In this document: positions 43,768 to 52,734 of the stretch, in pieces
Layout of the letters: each line of letters starts with the position of its first letter
Position numbering within the stretch: position 1 is the first letter of the stretch
Origin: G963674685 sp964591275
GTDB taxonomy: Bacteria; Lernaellota; Lernaellaia; JACKCT01
Assembly (NCBI GenBank): GCA_964591275.1
Contig: CAZQAE010000024.1
Coordinates: 5,734 to 69,733 of the forward strand
Reading direction: 5' to 3'
Length of the DNA: 64,000 nt
Made by a program: the position numbers and the translations under genes
Notes under the pieces: model-generated
Database searches by the model: none
What the model saw: the letters and a program-made list of their open reading frames with translations, nothing else
What the model was told of the DNA's origin: nothing

Positions 43768-44139
43768 ATGCCAGGATTTGATGGAAATGGACCCAGGGGA
43801 GCAGGCCCCATGAGCGGACGCGGCATGGGCAATTGCACCGGTTACAACGATGCTCCTCAACAGCGTGGTTATGGTTATGGCCGGGGCTTTGGCGCAAGAG
43901 GCGCCGACTTCGGCGGTCGCGGTTTTGGTCGGGGCGGCGCTCAAGGATGGGGCGGTGGATACCGCCGGGGAGCCGTCGGCTATTATAACGACTCTCCGCC
44001 GCCTATAGAAAATAATCCGCCTCTGACGGCAAGCCAGGAGGCGCAAGTGCTCAAAGCTCACTTGAAACAACACCGCAGGGCGCTGGATGATATCCAGGCG
44101 CGACTGGATGAAATTGAAAGTGCAACAAAATCCGAATGA
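43768..44139 (+). CDS. DUF5320 Gly-rich small protein
   Basis: A protein of 123 residues beginning MPGFDGNGPRGAGPMSGRGM, the hallmark of DUF5320, then a Gly/Arg/Tyr-rich stretch and a C-terminal helix with coiled-coil character (AQVLKAHLKQHRRALDDI). It follows AGGAAAGGAGC. These proteins occur in anaerobes next to MinD-ferredoxin ATPases and NifX-like proteins; function is unknown, possibly as a scaffold or metal carrier. The N-terminus is related to the tail of the preceding fusion protein. Confidence 0.88.
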   Translation: MPGFDGNGPRGAGPMSGRGMGNCTGYNDAPQQRGYGYGRGFGARGADFGGRGFGRGGAQGWGGGYRRGAVGYYNDSPPPIENNPPLTASQEAQVLKAHLKQHRRALDDIQARLDEIESATKSE

Positions 44140-44212
44140 TTTGGCTTTGAGCAGCTATACTCACGGCTTCTAAAAGAGTCTGAACTAAAAAAATAAAACA
44201 GGAGAGCACCCC

Positions 44213-45067
44213 GTGCTAATCAGCATAGCCTCAGGCAAGGGCGGCGTAGGCAAAACTACAATAGCAGTTAATCTGGCGCGCGTTGTCGGCGAGGGCATCA
44301 CCTACGCCGACTGCGACGTGGAAGCCCCAAACGGGCATCTTTTTCTCTATCCGGTGATTGAAAATACACAGGAGTTCAGCGTCAACGTCGTGCGCATTGA
44401 CGACGACAAATGCAACTACTGCGGAAAGTGTCAGGAAAAGTGCCGATTCAACGCCCTCGCCGTCTTGCCGAGGCATGTCATGGTCTTCGACGAGTTGTGT
44501 CACGGATGCGGAACCTGCTTATTGGCATGCCCTGAAGAAGCCATCAAAGAAATTGAAAGACCCATCGGCGTCATCGAAACGGGACATGCCGGTGGAGTCC
44601 GCTACGTCGGCGGACGCATCAACATAGGCGAAGCAATGAGTCCTCCGCTCATTCGCGCCGTTAAGCAAAAAGTCGCCAAAGACAAACAGGTGATCATCGA
44701 CGCGCCGCCGGGAACCTCTTGCCCGGTCGTCAATTCCGTCATAGGCACTGATTTCTGCGTGATGGCCACCGAACCGACGCCCTTCGGATTACACGACCTT
44801 GTTCTGGCCGTTGCGATGGTCCGACAAATGGGCGTTCCCTTTGGCGTGGTCATCAACCGCGTCGGTTTGGGCGACGACCGTGTCCACAAATATTGTCGCC
44901 GGGAAAATATCGAAATCCTCGCTGAGATTCCCGATGACCGCCGCGCGGCCCTGGCTTACGCCAACGGGAAAATCGCCGTGGACGTCGTACCGGAATGGCG
45001 TAATATTTTTACGAATCTTTGGACTTCAATAATGTCGCGCGCGGGATCGGCGACTCAATCCGCATAG
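44213..45067 (+). CDS. MinD-superfamily ATPase with inserted 2x[4Fe-4S] ferredoxin domain (first copy)
   Basis: A protein of 284 residues. It has deviant Walker A SGKGGVGKTT at the N-terminus (residues 7-16), the ADCDVEAPNGHLF switch, then an inserted bacterial ferredoxin domain with CNYCGKCQEKC and CHGCGTCLLAC (about residues 65-110), then the MinD fold again (VIIDAPPGTSCPV). The GTG start follows GGAGAGC. Such proteins are paired in anaerobes and probably act in Fe-S or Fe-Mo-type cluster handling. The second copy follows after 14 nt. Confidence 0.92.
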   Translation: MLISIASGKGGVGKTTIAVNLARVVGEGITYADCDVEAPNGHLFLYPVIENTQEFSVNVVRIDDDKCNYCGKCQEKCRFNALAVLPRHVMVFDELCHGCGTCLLACPEEAIKEIERPIGVIETGHAGGVRYVGGRINIGEAMSPPLIRAVKQKVAKDKQVIIDAPPGTSCPVVNSVIGTDFCVMATEPTPFGLHDLVLAVAMVRQMGVPFGVVINRVGLGDDRVHKYCRRENIEILAEIPDDRRAALAYANGKIAVDVVPEWRNIFTNLWTSIMSRAGSATQSA

Positions 45068-45081
45068 AAACGAATAAAACA

Positions 45082-45957
45082 ATGATAAAGCAACTCACAA
45101 TCATCAGCGGCAAAGGCGGAACGGGCAAGACCACGCTTGCGGCTTCACTGGCAGCGCTGGCCGGGGGCGCCGTTTTGGCGGACTGCGACGTGGATGCGGC
45201 GGATTTGCACCTTCTTCTTGACCCGAAAATCAAACAAAGCAATGATTTCGAAGGCGGATATTCGGCTGAAATAGACCAAAAACTCTGCACGCACTGCGGT
45301 TTGTGCCTTGAGCATTGCCGATTTGAAGCCATCAGCGATGATTTTGTCATCAATTCCCTGCAGTGCGAAGGCTGCGGAGCGTGTTTTGACGTTTGCCCCG
45401 CAGAGGCCGTCGTTTTTGAACGGGAATGCGCCGGTCAATGGTTTGAATCGACAACCCGCTTCGGTCCCATGGTCCACGCCGCGCTGGGTGCCGGGCAGGA
45501 CAATTCCGGCAAACTGGTGTCTCAGGTTCGCTCGCGAGCCATGGAAATCGCCAAAGAGGAAAACAGAGATCTGGTCATCATTGACGGTCCTCCGGGCGTA
45601 GGATGTCCGGTTATTTCGGCCATCACAGGAGTGGACCTTCTGTTGCTCTGCGCGGAACCGACGCCATCGGGTCGGCATGATTTGCTGCGTGTGCTGGAAC
45701 TGGCGGATCATTTTAAAATTCAAGCTGCGGTATGCATGAATAAGGTCGATCTCGCGCCGGAGAAAAGTCGGGAGATATTGGATGAAGCCAAAAAGCGCGG
45801 GGCGCACATCGTGGGAACTATACCTTATGACACCAAGGCCGTCGAATCCATGATGCAGGGCAAAACCGTCATTGAATTCGACGATGGTCCCCTGGCCGAC
45901 TCGTTCAAAAATATTTGGACGGAAACAACAAAGTTGTTGGTAAACGAACACAAATGA
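45082..45957 (+). CDS. MinD-superfamily ATPase with inserted 2x[4Fe-4S] ferredoxin domain (second copy)
   Basis: A protein of 291 residues, paralogous to the preceding one: Walker A SGKGGTGKTT, ADCDVDAADLHLLL, ferredoxin ligands CTHCGLCLEHC and CEGCGACFDVC, and IIDGPPGVGCPV. The ATG at 45082 is chosen because the Walker A lies right after it; the frame is open from 45019 and no good ribosome site is visible. The two copies probably form a heterodimer, as is common for this family. Confidence 0.92.
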   Translation: MIKQLTIISGKGGTGKTTLAASLAALAGGAVLADCDVDAADLHLLLDPKIKQSNDFEGGYSAEIDQKLCTHCGLCLEHCRFEAISDDFVINSLQCEGCGACFDVCPAEAVVFERECAGQWFESTTRFGPMVHAALGAGQDNSGKLVSQVRSRAMEIAKEENRDLVIIDGPPGVGCPVISAITGVDLLLLCAEPTPSGRHDLLRVLELADHFKIQAAVCMNKVDLAPEKSREILDEAKKRGAHIVGTIPYDTKAVESMMQGKTVIEFDDGPLADSFKNIWTETTKLLVNEHK

Positions 45958-46034
45958 TTGAATTGAAAAAACTCTTATTGAAAAATTCAAGGATTTCAGA
46001 TAAAGCAACTACTCTTTAAGGAGGGCAGCGAACC

Positions 46035-46397
46035 ATGAAGATTATTATTACTTGCAACGGAAATTCCCTCGAAGCCCCCATGGATCCACGCTTCGGGCGA
46101 GCCGCTGACTTTTGCCTGTACGATACGGAAACCAAGGCTTTTGAATTCCTATCCAACACGCAGAATCTCCAGGCCGCGCAAGGCGCCGGAACCCAGGCCG
46201 GCCAAAATGTCGCCAAAACTGGAGCGAAAGCCGTCATTACGGGCAACGTCGGCCCCAAAGCATATCAGGTTCTAAAACAAGCCGACATTCAAATATATCT
46301 CGGACAATTCGACACAGTGAGCCAAGCCATTGCCGCTTATGAGTCGGGGCAGTTGCAACCAACCTCGAATTCCAATAGAGACGGCCACTGGATGTAA
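46035..46397 (+). CDS. NifX/NifB-type dinitrogenase iron-molybdenum cofactor domain protein
   Basis: A protein of 120 residues made of one NifX-like domain: SLEAPMDPRFGRAADFCLYD (family start), AQNVAKTGAKAVITGNVGPKAYQVL, and ESGQL near the end. In nitrogen fixers this fold carries Fe-S clusters for FeMo-co; outside nif clusters it is linked with MinD-ferredoxin and Mrp proteins. The ATG follows TAAGGAGGGCAGCGAACC. No nif genes are present here. Confidence 0.92.
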   Translation: MKIIITCNGNSLEAPMDPRFGRAADFCLYDTETKAFEFLSNTQNLQAAQGAGTQAGQNVAKTGAKAVITGNVGPKAYQVLKQADIQIYLGQFDTVSQAIAAYESGQLQPTSNSNRDGHWM

Positions 46398-46435
46398 GTG
46401 ACACGGAAATACTTCCTCATACAACGGAGAACATA

Positions 46436-47671
46436 GTGGCTAATCAACAATGTGACACGCAGTCCCGTGAAAAAACAATGAAAATTGAAGACGAGCGGAT
46501 CAAAGCAACGCTCGACAAGGTCAAAAACATCATCTGCGTGATGAGTGGAAAAGGCGGCGTCGGGAAATCCACCGTAGCCGTAAATCTGGCCGTGTCCCTG
46601 GCGCGAGATGGACAAAAAGTCGGATTGATGGACGTGGATCTTCACGGACCGACTGTTCCCGTCATGCTGGGAACGGTGCACCAGAAACTGAAGAAAGAGG
46701 GGAACTACCTCGCCCCGCTGGACTACTCGAAGAATCTCAAAGTCATGTCGATCGGGAACCTCCTCGACACGGAAGATCGCGCTGTGATCTGGCGCGGCCC
46801 ACTGAAAATCGGCGCCATCCGGCAGTTCATTAGCGATGTGAACTGGGGTGCTTTGGATTATTTGATCGTCGATTCCCCACCGGGCACCGGCGACGAACCC
46901 TTGACGATAGCGCAGACGATGCCTCGGGCCAAAGCCCTGATCGTCACAACCCCGCAGGAAGTCAGTCTCGCCGATGTCCGCAAGTCCATCAGTTTCTGTC
47001 AAAACCTTAAAATGGATGTTATCGGTCTCATTGAAAACATGGCCGGCTTCAAATGCCCTAATTGCGGGCATCAAACAGACTTGTTCGGCGCCGGCGGCGG
47101 TGAGACGACGGCCCGAACCGCCAGTCTGCCCTTTTTGGGCAGCGTTCCCATTGATCCAGCCGTGGTCTTTAGCGGCGACGCGGGAAAACCACCGGCAACG
47201 GACGCCATTCCCGGCCCGGGCATGGTGGCATTTTCGCAAATCGTACTCGCCGTCAAGAAGCAATTGGATACCGATAACGCCAAAGCCACCGAAAACGCAT
47301 CGACTGAGGTCTCAGAAAACACATCCAAGGGTGAAACTTGCGTCATCGCCGTTCCCACATCCAATGGCGTGCTCTGCGAACATTTCGGTCATTGCGAAAC
47401 GATGCAACTTTTCAATGTAGTTAACGGAAAAATCCAAGGAGTCAAGTCCGAGACTCCTCCTCTGCATGCTCCCGGCGTCATGCCAAAATGGCTGTCGGAA
47501 TTAGGCGCGACACGCATCATCGCCGGCGGCATGGGTCAGAAAGCTATAGACCTTTTCGAGCAATTCGGCGTCCACGTCATCACCGGCGCATCGTCTGCTC
47601 CTTCTCAAGAGGTCGTTGAAAGCCACTTGGCCGGTGCGCTGGCGACGACTGAAAACGTCTGTGATCATTAA
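46436..47671 (+). CDS. Mrp/NBP35-type Fe-S carrier ATPase fused to a NifX domain
   Basis: A protein of 411 residues. Residues 30-285 are an Mrp/ApbC ATPase with Walker A SGKGGVGKST, MDVDLHGPTVPVML, VDSPPGTGDEPL and the cluster-bridging C-x-x-C in FKCPNCGHQ. After a linker, residues about 300-400 are a second NifX-type domain (SNGVLCEHFGHCETMQLF, RIIAGGMGQKAIDLF). A GTG start follows CGGAGAACATA. The fusion joins a cluster carrier with a cluster-binding domain and supports a shared role for the whole cluster. Confidence 0.93.
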   Translation: MANQQCDTQSREKTMKIEDERIKATLDKVKNIICVMSGKGGVGKSTVAVNLAVSLARDGQKVGLMDVDLHGPTVPVMLGTVHQKLKKEGNYLAPLDYSKNLKVMSIGNLLDTEDRAVIWRGPLKIGAIRQFISDVNWGALDYLIVDSPPGTGDEPLTIAQTMPRAKALIVTTPQEVSLADVRKSISFCQNLKMDVIGLIENMAGFKCPNCGHQTDLFGAGGGETTARTASLPFLGSVPIDPAVVFSGDAGKPPATDAIPGPGMVAFSQIVLAVKKQLDTDNAKATENASTEVSENTSKGETCVIAVPTSNGVLCEHFGHCETMQLFNVVNGKIQGVKSETPPLHAPGVMPKWLSELGATRIIAGGMGQKAIDLFEQFGVHVITGASSAPSQEVVESHLAGALATTENVCDH

Positions 47672-47750
47672 CGGTCGCCAGTAGTTGATCTCTGGTTGCC
47701 GTTGCGATAAAAATAATAGCGCCTTGGGTTGATTTCCCCGGTGGATAAAC

Positions 47751-48356
47751 ATGAAAAAACGACCCGTAAAATGCGCCGAATGTATAAAAAAAGAATGCTC
47801 GGACGGTGTTGATTGCTTCGAGGGGGCCGGAAGCCCCCTCAATCCCCTGAGCGATGAAGACCGTCGCATCCTGCGCTCGGCTTCCGAGGTGGAAGCTGAG
47901 TTTTACATGAAGCTTACCCGACTCGAAGAAATCATCGAGTTTTCGAAGCGTATGAAATATGAGCGTATTGGATTGGCCTTTTGCATTGGTTTTCGCGACG
48001 AGGCCCAAGTCTTAAGCCACATTCTCTCCAAACACTTCCAAGTCTATTCCGCATGTTGCAAGAACTGCGGCATCAGCAAAGATACACTCGATCTGTCGAA
48101 AATTGGCGACGGTTTCGAGGTTGCCTGCAATCCTGTCGGGCAAGCTCTTCTGTTGGCGTCGGAAGATACTCAAATGAACCTAATCGTCGGACTGTGCGTG
48201 GGGCACGACATGCTTTTCACAAAGCATTCCAAGGCTCCGGTATCGACCTTCGTGGTAAAGGATCGCGTTCTGGCGCATAATCCGATCGGAGCTCTTTACT
48301 CCGGCTATTATCTGCGAAGGAAATTCAACACGGACCGCCGAATAAAATTAAAGTGA
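47751..48356 (+). CDS. DUF1847 putative metal-binding protein
   Basis: A protein of 201 residues with many Cys: KCAECIKKEC at the N-terminus, SACCKNCGISK in the middle, EVACNPVGQA and GLCVGHDMLF. This is the pattern of the DUF1847 family, found in anaerobes, of unknown function; cysteines suggest Zn or Fe binding. The start ATG follows GGTGG. Co-directional with the Mrp-NifX gene and the DUF89 gene. Confidence 0.88.
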   Translation: MKKRPVKCAECIKKECSDGVDCFEGAGSPLNPLSDEDRRILRSASEVEAEFYMKLTRLEEIIEFSKRMKYERIGLAFCIGFRDEAQVLSHILSKHFQVYSACCKNCGISKDTLDLSKIGDGFEVACNPVGQALLLASEDTQMNLIVGLCVGHDMLFTKHSKAPVSTFVVKDRVLAHNPIGALYSGYYLRRKFNTDRRIKLK

Positions 48357-48389
48357 GGCCGACGGGCTCATGCAAGGAACCGACAAATT

Positions 48390-49253
48390 ATGAAAACCTA
48401 CGAGGAGTGCATTCCGTGCGTCGGCAGACAGCTTGTACATTTGGCCGAAATGCTGAGCGACAACCCCGTGATGCAGCGGCGAATTCGTGATGCGGGCAAG
48501 CAGGCCTTTGATCCCAAATATATGAACTCCCCGCCGCCCTACTTCGCGCAACAAGTCCACAGGGCCATTCGCAAAATCTCAGGCGTTGCCGACCCCTACG
48601 CGGACTTGAAACGCCAATACAACCAAAAAGCCCTTAATTACGCTCCCCGTTTGAAAAAGATGATCCTTGAATCGGAAAACCATTTTCGTCAGGCCGTGCT
48701 AATTTCGCTGGCCGGCAACATCATCGATTTCGGCGCCGGAAGCGACTTCAATTTGATGGAAACCATCCTGCGCGTCCTTGGCGAAGAGCCGGTTGTGGAT
48801 GAAATCACCGATTTGGAAAATGCCATATCCAAGGCGAATAGAATCCTGTTCATCGGCGACAATGCCGGCGAAACAGTGATGGACCGACTGCTTATCGAAG
48901 AAATCAGCCCCGCCAAAGATATTTACTATTCCGTTCGGGGCGGCCCAATCCTTAATGACGCTACTATGGAAGACGCCATTGAAGCCGGACTTGACCGATA
49001 CGCGAAGCTTCTGTCCAATGGCTCCGACGCTCCGGGCATTATTTTTGATGATTGTTCCCTTGAATTCCGGCGGGAATTTGAAAATGCCGATCTCATTATC
49101 GCCAAGGGGATGGGCAACTACGAGACTCTGAGTGAAATATGCGATCCACGCCTATTTTTCATTCTTCTTATCAAATGTGAACTGGTCGCAAGGCACATTG
49201 GGCATAGGAAAGACGGCGCCGTCGTGATGAGGAGCCGTCCCACTGGCAGTTGA
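48390..49253 (+). CDS. DUF89/ARMT1-like metal-dependent damage-control phosphatase
   Basis: A protein of 287 residues. The N-terminus CIPCVGRQ carries the CxxC of the small AF1104-like subgroup. Metal and phosphate site motifs are IDFGAGSDF, FIGDNAGETVMDRLLIEE and LIIAKGMGNYETLSE. Family members dephosphorylate damaged sugar or cofactor phosphates with Mn, Co or Ni. It follows the DUF1847 gene by 33 nt. The specific substrate is unknown. Confidence 0.9.
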   Translation: MKTYEECIPCVGRQLVHLAEMLSDNPVMQRRIRDAGKQAFDPKYMNSPPPYFAQQVHRAIRKISGVADPYADLKRQYNQKALNYAPRLKKMILESENHFRQAVLISLAGNIIDFGAGSDFNLMETILRVLGEEPVVDEITDLENAISKANRILFIGDNAGETVMDRLLIEEISPAKDIYYSVRGGPILNDATMEDAIEAGLDRYAKLLSNGSDAPGIIFDDCSLEFRREFENADLIIAKGMGNYETLSEICDPRLFFILLIKCELVARHIGHRKDGAVVMRSRPTGS

Positions 49254-49273
49254 TATGCGAAGAGGCGTAAACC

Positions 49274-50128
49274 ATGCTGCATAAATCACCGACAACGACG
49301 AATTCACTGCTTCATTTCAGAGCCGCCTTTGCCATTTCCCCCCCGCTACTTACCGCAATGGCGTTGTGCGTTTTCTTGTGGTTTCCGGGCTGCCTGACTA
49401 AGGAAAAGTGTTTTCAAAACGCCGACTGCGAACCGCCGGAGATTTGCGACGCCGATGGCGACTGCGACTATCAGTGTGAAAATGACAGCGATTGCGACGC
49501 CGGATTTGTATGTGATGACCACGAGTGCATTCCCGACTCATCCGGCGATGACGATCCTCTGTCCTGTCCGGCAGGCATGGTCCCTATTGCCAACGCGTAC
49601 TGCATGGACATTTACGAGGCTTCCCGCCCGGACGCCACGGAATTCGATCCTGGAAGCGATTCCTCCAAGGCGATTTCCAAAGCTGGAGTCCTGCCCTGGC
49701 GTGTTGATGACAACGCTGAAGCGATGGCGGCATGCATGGCGGATGGCAAAGGGCTGTGCTCGGAGTCAGAGTGGTCTTTCGCCTGCCGCGGCACTGGGGA
49801 ACTGGCATACGCCTATGGAAACTCCTACGATCCTGTAATCTGCAACGGCATCGACACTTTCGGCATGGGCAACCAACACCTTTTACCGACGGGATCGTTT
49901 TCGGAATGCGTCAACGAATACGGCGTTTATGACCTTAACGGCAATCTTTGGGAACATGTACTCGGCGGCGACGGGACTAAGGTTCGCGGCGGAGCATACA
50001 ATTGCAGCAATTCAACGAACCTTCATCGCTGCGATTATATTCCGCAGACCTGGACGCCCTCCGCGCTTGGGTTTCGGTGCTGCCTGGAGTACTCCCAACC
50101 GGACGGCAATACGGGAGAAGATGAATGA
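49274..50128 (+). CDS. Cys-rich lipoprotein with FGE-sulfatase domain
   Basis: A protein of 284 residues. A long signal ends in lipobox WFPGC. Next is a Cys-rich segment (NADCEPPEICDADGDCDYQC and DSDCDAGFVC) of a type common in Myxococcota lipoproteins, then an FGE-fold domain: MDIYEASRPDAT, GLCSESEWSFACRG, YGVYDLNGNLWEHV, VRGGAYNCSN. The first catalytic-type Cys (GGAYNC) is present, but the second is not at the usual +5 position. Probably non-catalytic. The start follows AGAGGCG; the next gene overlaps by 4 bp. Confidence 0.87.
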   Translation: MLHKSPTTTNSLLHFRAAFAISPPLLTAMALCVFLWFPGCLTKEKCFQNADCEPPEICDADGDCDYQCENDSDCDAGFVCDDHECIPDSSGDDDPLSCPAGMVPIANAYCMDIYEASRPDATEFDPGSDSSKAISKAGVLPWRVDDNAEAMAACMADGKGLCSESEWSFACRGTGELAYAYGNSYDPVICNGIDTFGMGNQHLLPTGSFSECVNEYGVYDLNGNLWEHVLGGDGTKVRGGAYNCSNSTNLHRCDYIPQTWTPSALGFRCCLEYSQPDGNTGEDE

Positions 50129-51729
50129 ACGCCCGGCAATATCCAATGGCCTGGATGTTCCGATGGGTTGTTCTTGGTGTAATCGGAATCATATTAATCC
50201 CCGAAAATATTTCCGCACAACAAAGATCGCTCAAGACTCTCGATCAGTATTTTACTGAGGGGCAAGCATTAATTAATGACTTGAAATCCCGAGAGGCAAT
50301 AACGCTTCTGAAGGAAGCAAAAGTTCATTACCCGGATTCAGGAGCCGTTTCGCGTCTTTTGGCGCGGGCATATCTTATCGACAACAATCGATTTTGGGCC
50401 TTGAAGGTTTTACGCGAACATGCTCAAAAAACCGGCGACTGCGAAACATTGACATGGATCGCCTGGTTGCATCTGCAAAAGGGCGAGTTGGACCGTGCGG
50501 AATCCGTGTTGCGCCCGAACGACGCAAAATCAACGGGCTATTGCATGAGCGAGGATCTCGTCGCCGCAAGATGGAACCTGCTGCTTGCCATGTTGTCTCA
50601 TTTTCAAAGCGATCCGGAATCCGCCAGAGCATTTCTTCTCACGGCGCAAAGGAATAAAACGATTTTCCCGGGAGACAAACAGCTTCTCAGATATCTGAAT
50701 CTCATGGCTGATCCGGCTTGGTTGCAACCACTTCATTTTGGCGTTGAGCAAGCCGTCGGCTGGGATTCCAACGCCCTTTTGGCTTCGGCGAACGAGGTTC
50801 GTGATACGGATCAGGAAATCGCTTCGGGCCTGGTGAGCAACACGCATGAGATACGCGTTGTGCTGCCCATTTTGCCTTTTGTAAGCCCCAATCTGGAATA
50901 TCGAGGTCGTTGGAAGGAATATTTTGAGGAAGCCGCGAAGGATTATAGTCTTTATGAAATGAATTACCGGGCCGGACTTCTCCTTGGAGCCGCTTCGCCA
51001 CGCTTTGGTCTTTATTATGCGGGCCAGGACCTACTCTACAAAGGCTCAGATAAATACGACGATGGTCCCCGATGGTTTTACGAGGCTCACCGTGGCGAAG
51101 TCGAAATTGATGCCGCAAAATGGCTCTTTATTTTTGGCGGCGCGGGCCGGCGAATTTTTCGCGAACGCGCTCGAACCAGAGACGAGTTTGACGGCGGCCT
51201 CACCCTGCGCGTCGGACTGCCATACAAGCTCTCATTCACCGCCATTGGATCAGGACGTTACTACGACGCGCAGATTGACGCCTACGACGAACGCGGGGGA
51301 ACTCTTCTCGGCGCCATCCACATCCCCTATTATCGGGACGGTTATTTTCGCATAGGCGGAAGCTGGTCCAAAGATAAATATCCGGATTCCTGGGATTACT
51401 TCGAGCAGGGAGAAAAACGAAGCGATGTGATGCAGCGTTTCTTTCCGGCTGTCTGGAGCCCCTCTTATCACCATTTGCGCGTGGGGGCGACCTGGCAATA
51501 TTCCGTGAGAGACTCAACCATCGATCAATACAGTTACGAGGCGCACGAAGTGCTTTTTAGAGCGTCTTTCAAGTGGGACTATAATCCCTGGGAGCCTTCA
51601 ACAGCGAAAACACATAATCACACTAAACTGAGCTACGGTCTTTCCTACGCCGCGCAACAGGATCAGCACATGCAGGACCTTCTGCGGCAAGAGGATGCGG
51701 CGCAACGAAGCTCTTCTTGCGTGGACTAA
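50125..51729 (+). CDS. Outer-membrane beta-barrel protein with N-terminal TPR domain
   Basis: A protein of 534 residues with a Sec signal (cut near ISAQQ), TPR-like helices (about residues 35-180: YFTEGQALINDLKSREAITLL, WALKVLREHAQ) and a C-terminal half of alternating amphipathic strands rich in Tyr, Trp and Gly (e.g. YRAGLLLGAASPRFGLYYAG, LSFTAIGSGRYYDAQID), consistent with an outer-membrane barrel. TPR plus barrel is typical of outer-membrane assembly or polysaccharide-export proteins. No exact family is recognised. It overlaps the FGE lipoprotein gene and touches the rhodanese gene (TAATG). Confidence 0.8.
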   Translation: MNARQYPMAWMFRWVVLGVIGIILIPENISAQQRSLKTLDQYFTEGQALINDLKSREAITLLKEAKVHYPDSGAVSRLLARAYLIDNNRFWALKVLREHAQKTGDCETLTWIAWLHLQKGELDRAESVLRPNDAKSTGYCMSEDLVAARWNLLLAMLSHFQSDPESARAFLLTAQRNKTIFPGDKQLLRYLNLMADPAWLQPLHFGVEQAVGWDSNALLASANEVRDTDQEIASGLVSNTHEIRVVLPILPFVSPNLEYRGRWKEYFEEAAKDYSLYEMNYRAGLLLGAASPRFGLYYAGQDLLYKGSDKYDDGPRWFYEAHRGEVEIDAAKWLFIFGGAGRRIFRERARTRDEFDGGLTLRVGLPYKLSFTAIGSGRYYDAQIDAYDERGGTLLGAIHIPYYRDGYFRIGGSWSKDKYPDSWDYFEQGEKRSDVMQRFFPAVWSPSYHHLRVGATWQYSVRDSTIDQYSYEAHEVLFRASFKWDYNPWEPSTAKTHNHTKLSYGLSYAAQQDQHMQDLLRQEDAAQRSSSCVD

Positions 51730-52238
51730 TGTATTCCTGGCGAAAAATACAAGAACTTATCTATCCGACTCTTCGCGACGCCCTCATCATTCTGGCCCTT
51801 TGCGCAGTCCTAGCCTGCTTCGTCAATCTTGTCCGCCCCGACTCACTGGATTGGTTTGCCGTGTGCGATTACGACATCCTTGTCCCATGCCCGGAACCGA
51901 TAGGTGAAGCGACCGCCATGAGCGTTGAGGATGCCAGGCGGCTCACATCAGATGATCTGCTCATTGATGCCCGACTATCCGACGAGTTCTCACGTTGGCA
52001 CGCGCCGGATTCGATCAACATTGTCTTCGATTATCTAACGCCGATTCCCGACGAGGCTATCCGGAAAATCGCGGCGATGCGGGCTCATCGCATCATTGTC
52101 GCCGGCGACGGCCAGGACCCCGACTCGGGCGAGCAACTGGCCAAAGAGATTTCCGGGCGCGGCATCAAGAATGTCCATTTCATTGTCGGCGGGATGGCCC
52201 ATATAAAATTTGCAAACGAGAATCATGGCGATGACTGA
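51729..52238 (+). CDS. Membrane-anchored rhodanese-like protein lacking the catalytic Cys
   Basis: A protein of 169 residues. An N-terminal helix (about residues 17-36) anchors a periplasmic rhodanese fold: SVEDARRLTSDDLLIDARLSDEF, GHAPDSINI-like HAPDSINIVFD, and HRIIVAGDGQDPDSGEQLAKE. The active loop that normally holds the sulfur-carrying Cys reads VAGDGQ, so there is no nucleophile. It likely binds rather than transfers sulfur. The start ATG overlaps the barrel-gene stop, and it overlaps the MauE-like gene downstream. Confidence 0.85.
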   Translation: MYSWRKIQELIYPTLRDALIILALCAVLACFVNLVRPDSLDWFAVCDYDILVPCPEPIGEATAMSVEDARRLTSDDLLIDARLSDEFSRWHAPDSINIVFDYLTPIPDEAIRKIAAMRAHRIIVAGDGQDPDSGEQLAKEISGRGIKNVHFIVGGMAHIKFANENHGDD

Positions 52239-52734
52239 AGTGAACCGAAATGATGGGATTTTGGCTTGGAAAGGCCATCCATATGTCGCCCTTGCCTGCC
52301 GCCTTTTTATCGGAGGGGTATTTGTCGCCGCTTGCATTTTCAAAATTAAAGACCCGGAAGTTTTCGTGTTGTCCATTGCAACGTACGACATTCTGCCGAC
52401 TTCGCTGCTCAATCTGATGGCCATAATTCTACCTTGGCTGGAACTCGGCGTGGGGATATTGATCATCATCGGCTATAAAACCAAGCCTTCGGCCCTGTTG
52501 ATCGCCTTGATGATGCTCGTGTTTATGGCGGCTCTCGCTATTGCTCTTGCCCGCGGCATCGATATGTCCTGCGGCTGTTTCGCATCGGCGGAGGCCGGTG
52601 AGCAGATCACCCGGCTGACGATGCTTCGCGACCTGTGCTATCTGCTTCCGGCGATATACGTGCTCATATTTGACAATAATCCCATCGGCATCGGAAGCTT
52701 CCACCGCGCTCCACGAGAGAAAGGATCTATATGA
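52225..52734 (+). CDS. MauE/DoxX-type membrane protein
   Basis: A four-helix membrane protein of 169 residues. Landmarks are CRLFIGGVFVAACIFKIKDP, LPWLELGVGILIIIGYKTK and the Cys pair DMSCGCFAS (C-x-C). MauE supports disulfide formation in methylamine dehydrogenase; the fold is related to VKOR and DoxX. The ATG at 52225 is taken; another is two codons on. It overlaps the rhodanese-like gene before and the DsbA-like gene after, so it is one operon of envelope thiol chemistry. Confidence 0.88.
   Translation: MAMTEVNRNDGILAWKGHPYVALACRLFIGGVFVAACIFKIKDPEVFVLSIATYDILPTSLLNLMAIILPWLELGVGILIIIGYKTKPSALLIALMMLVFMAALAIALARGIDMSCGCFASAEAGEQITRLTMLRDLCYLLPAIYVLIFDNNPIGIGSFHRAPREKGSI

Noticed and set aside
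43095..43897. Open frames with Pro-Cys or Arg-rich repeats spanning the N gap
   Set aside because: Frame shadows of the 18-bp Gly-rich repeat; they read through undetermined bases.
47670..47703. A 12-bp hairpin (one mismatch, two G-U pairs) after the Mrp-NifX gene
   Set aside because: No T-run follows on either strand, so it is not a convincing terminator; it could be a chance structure.
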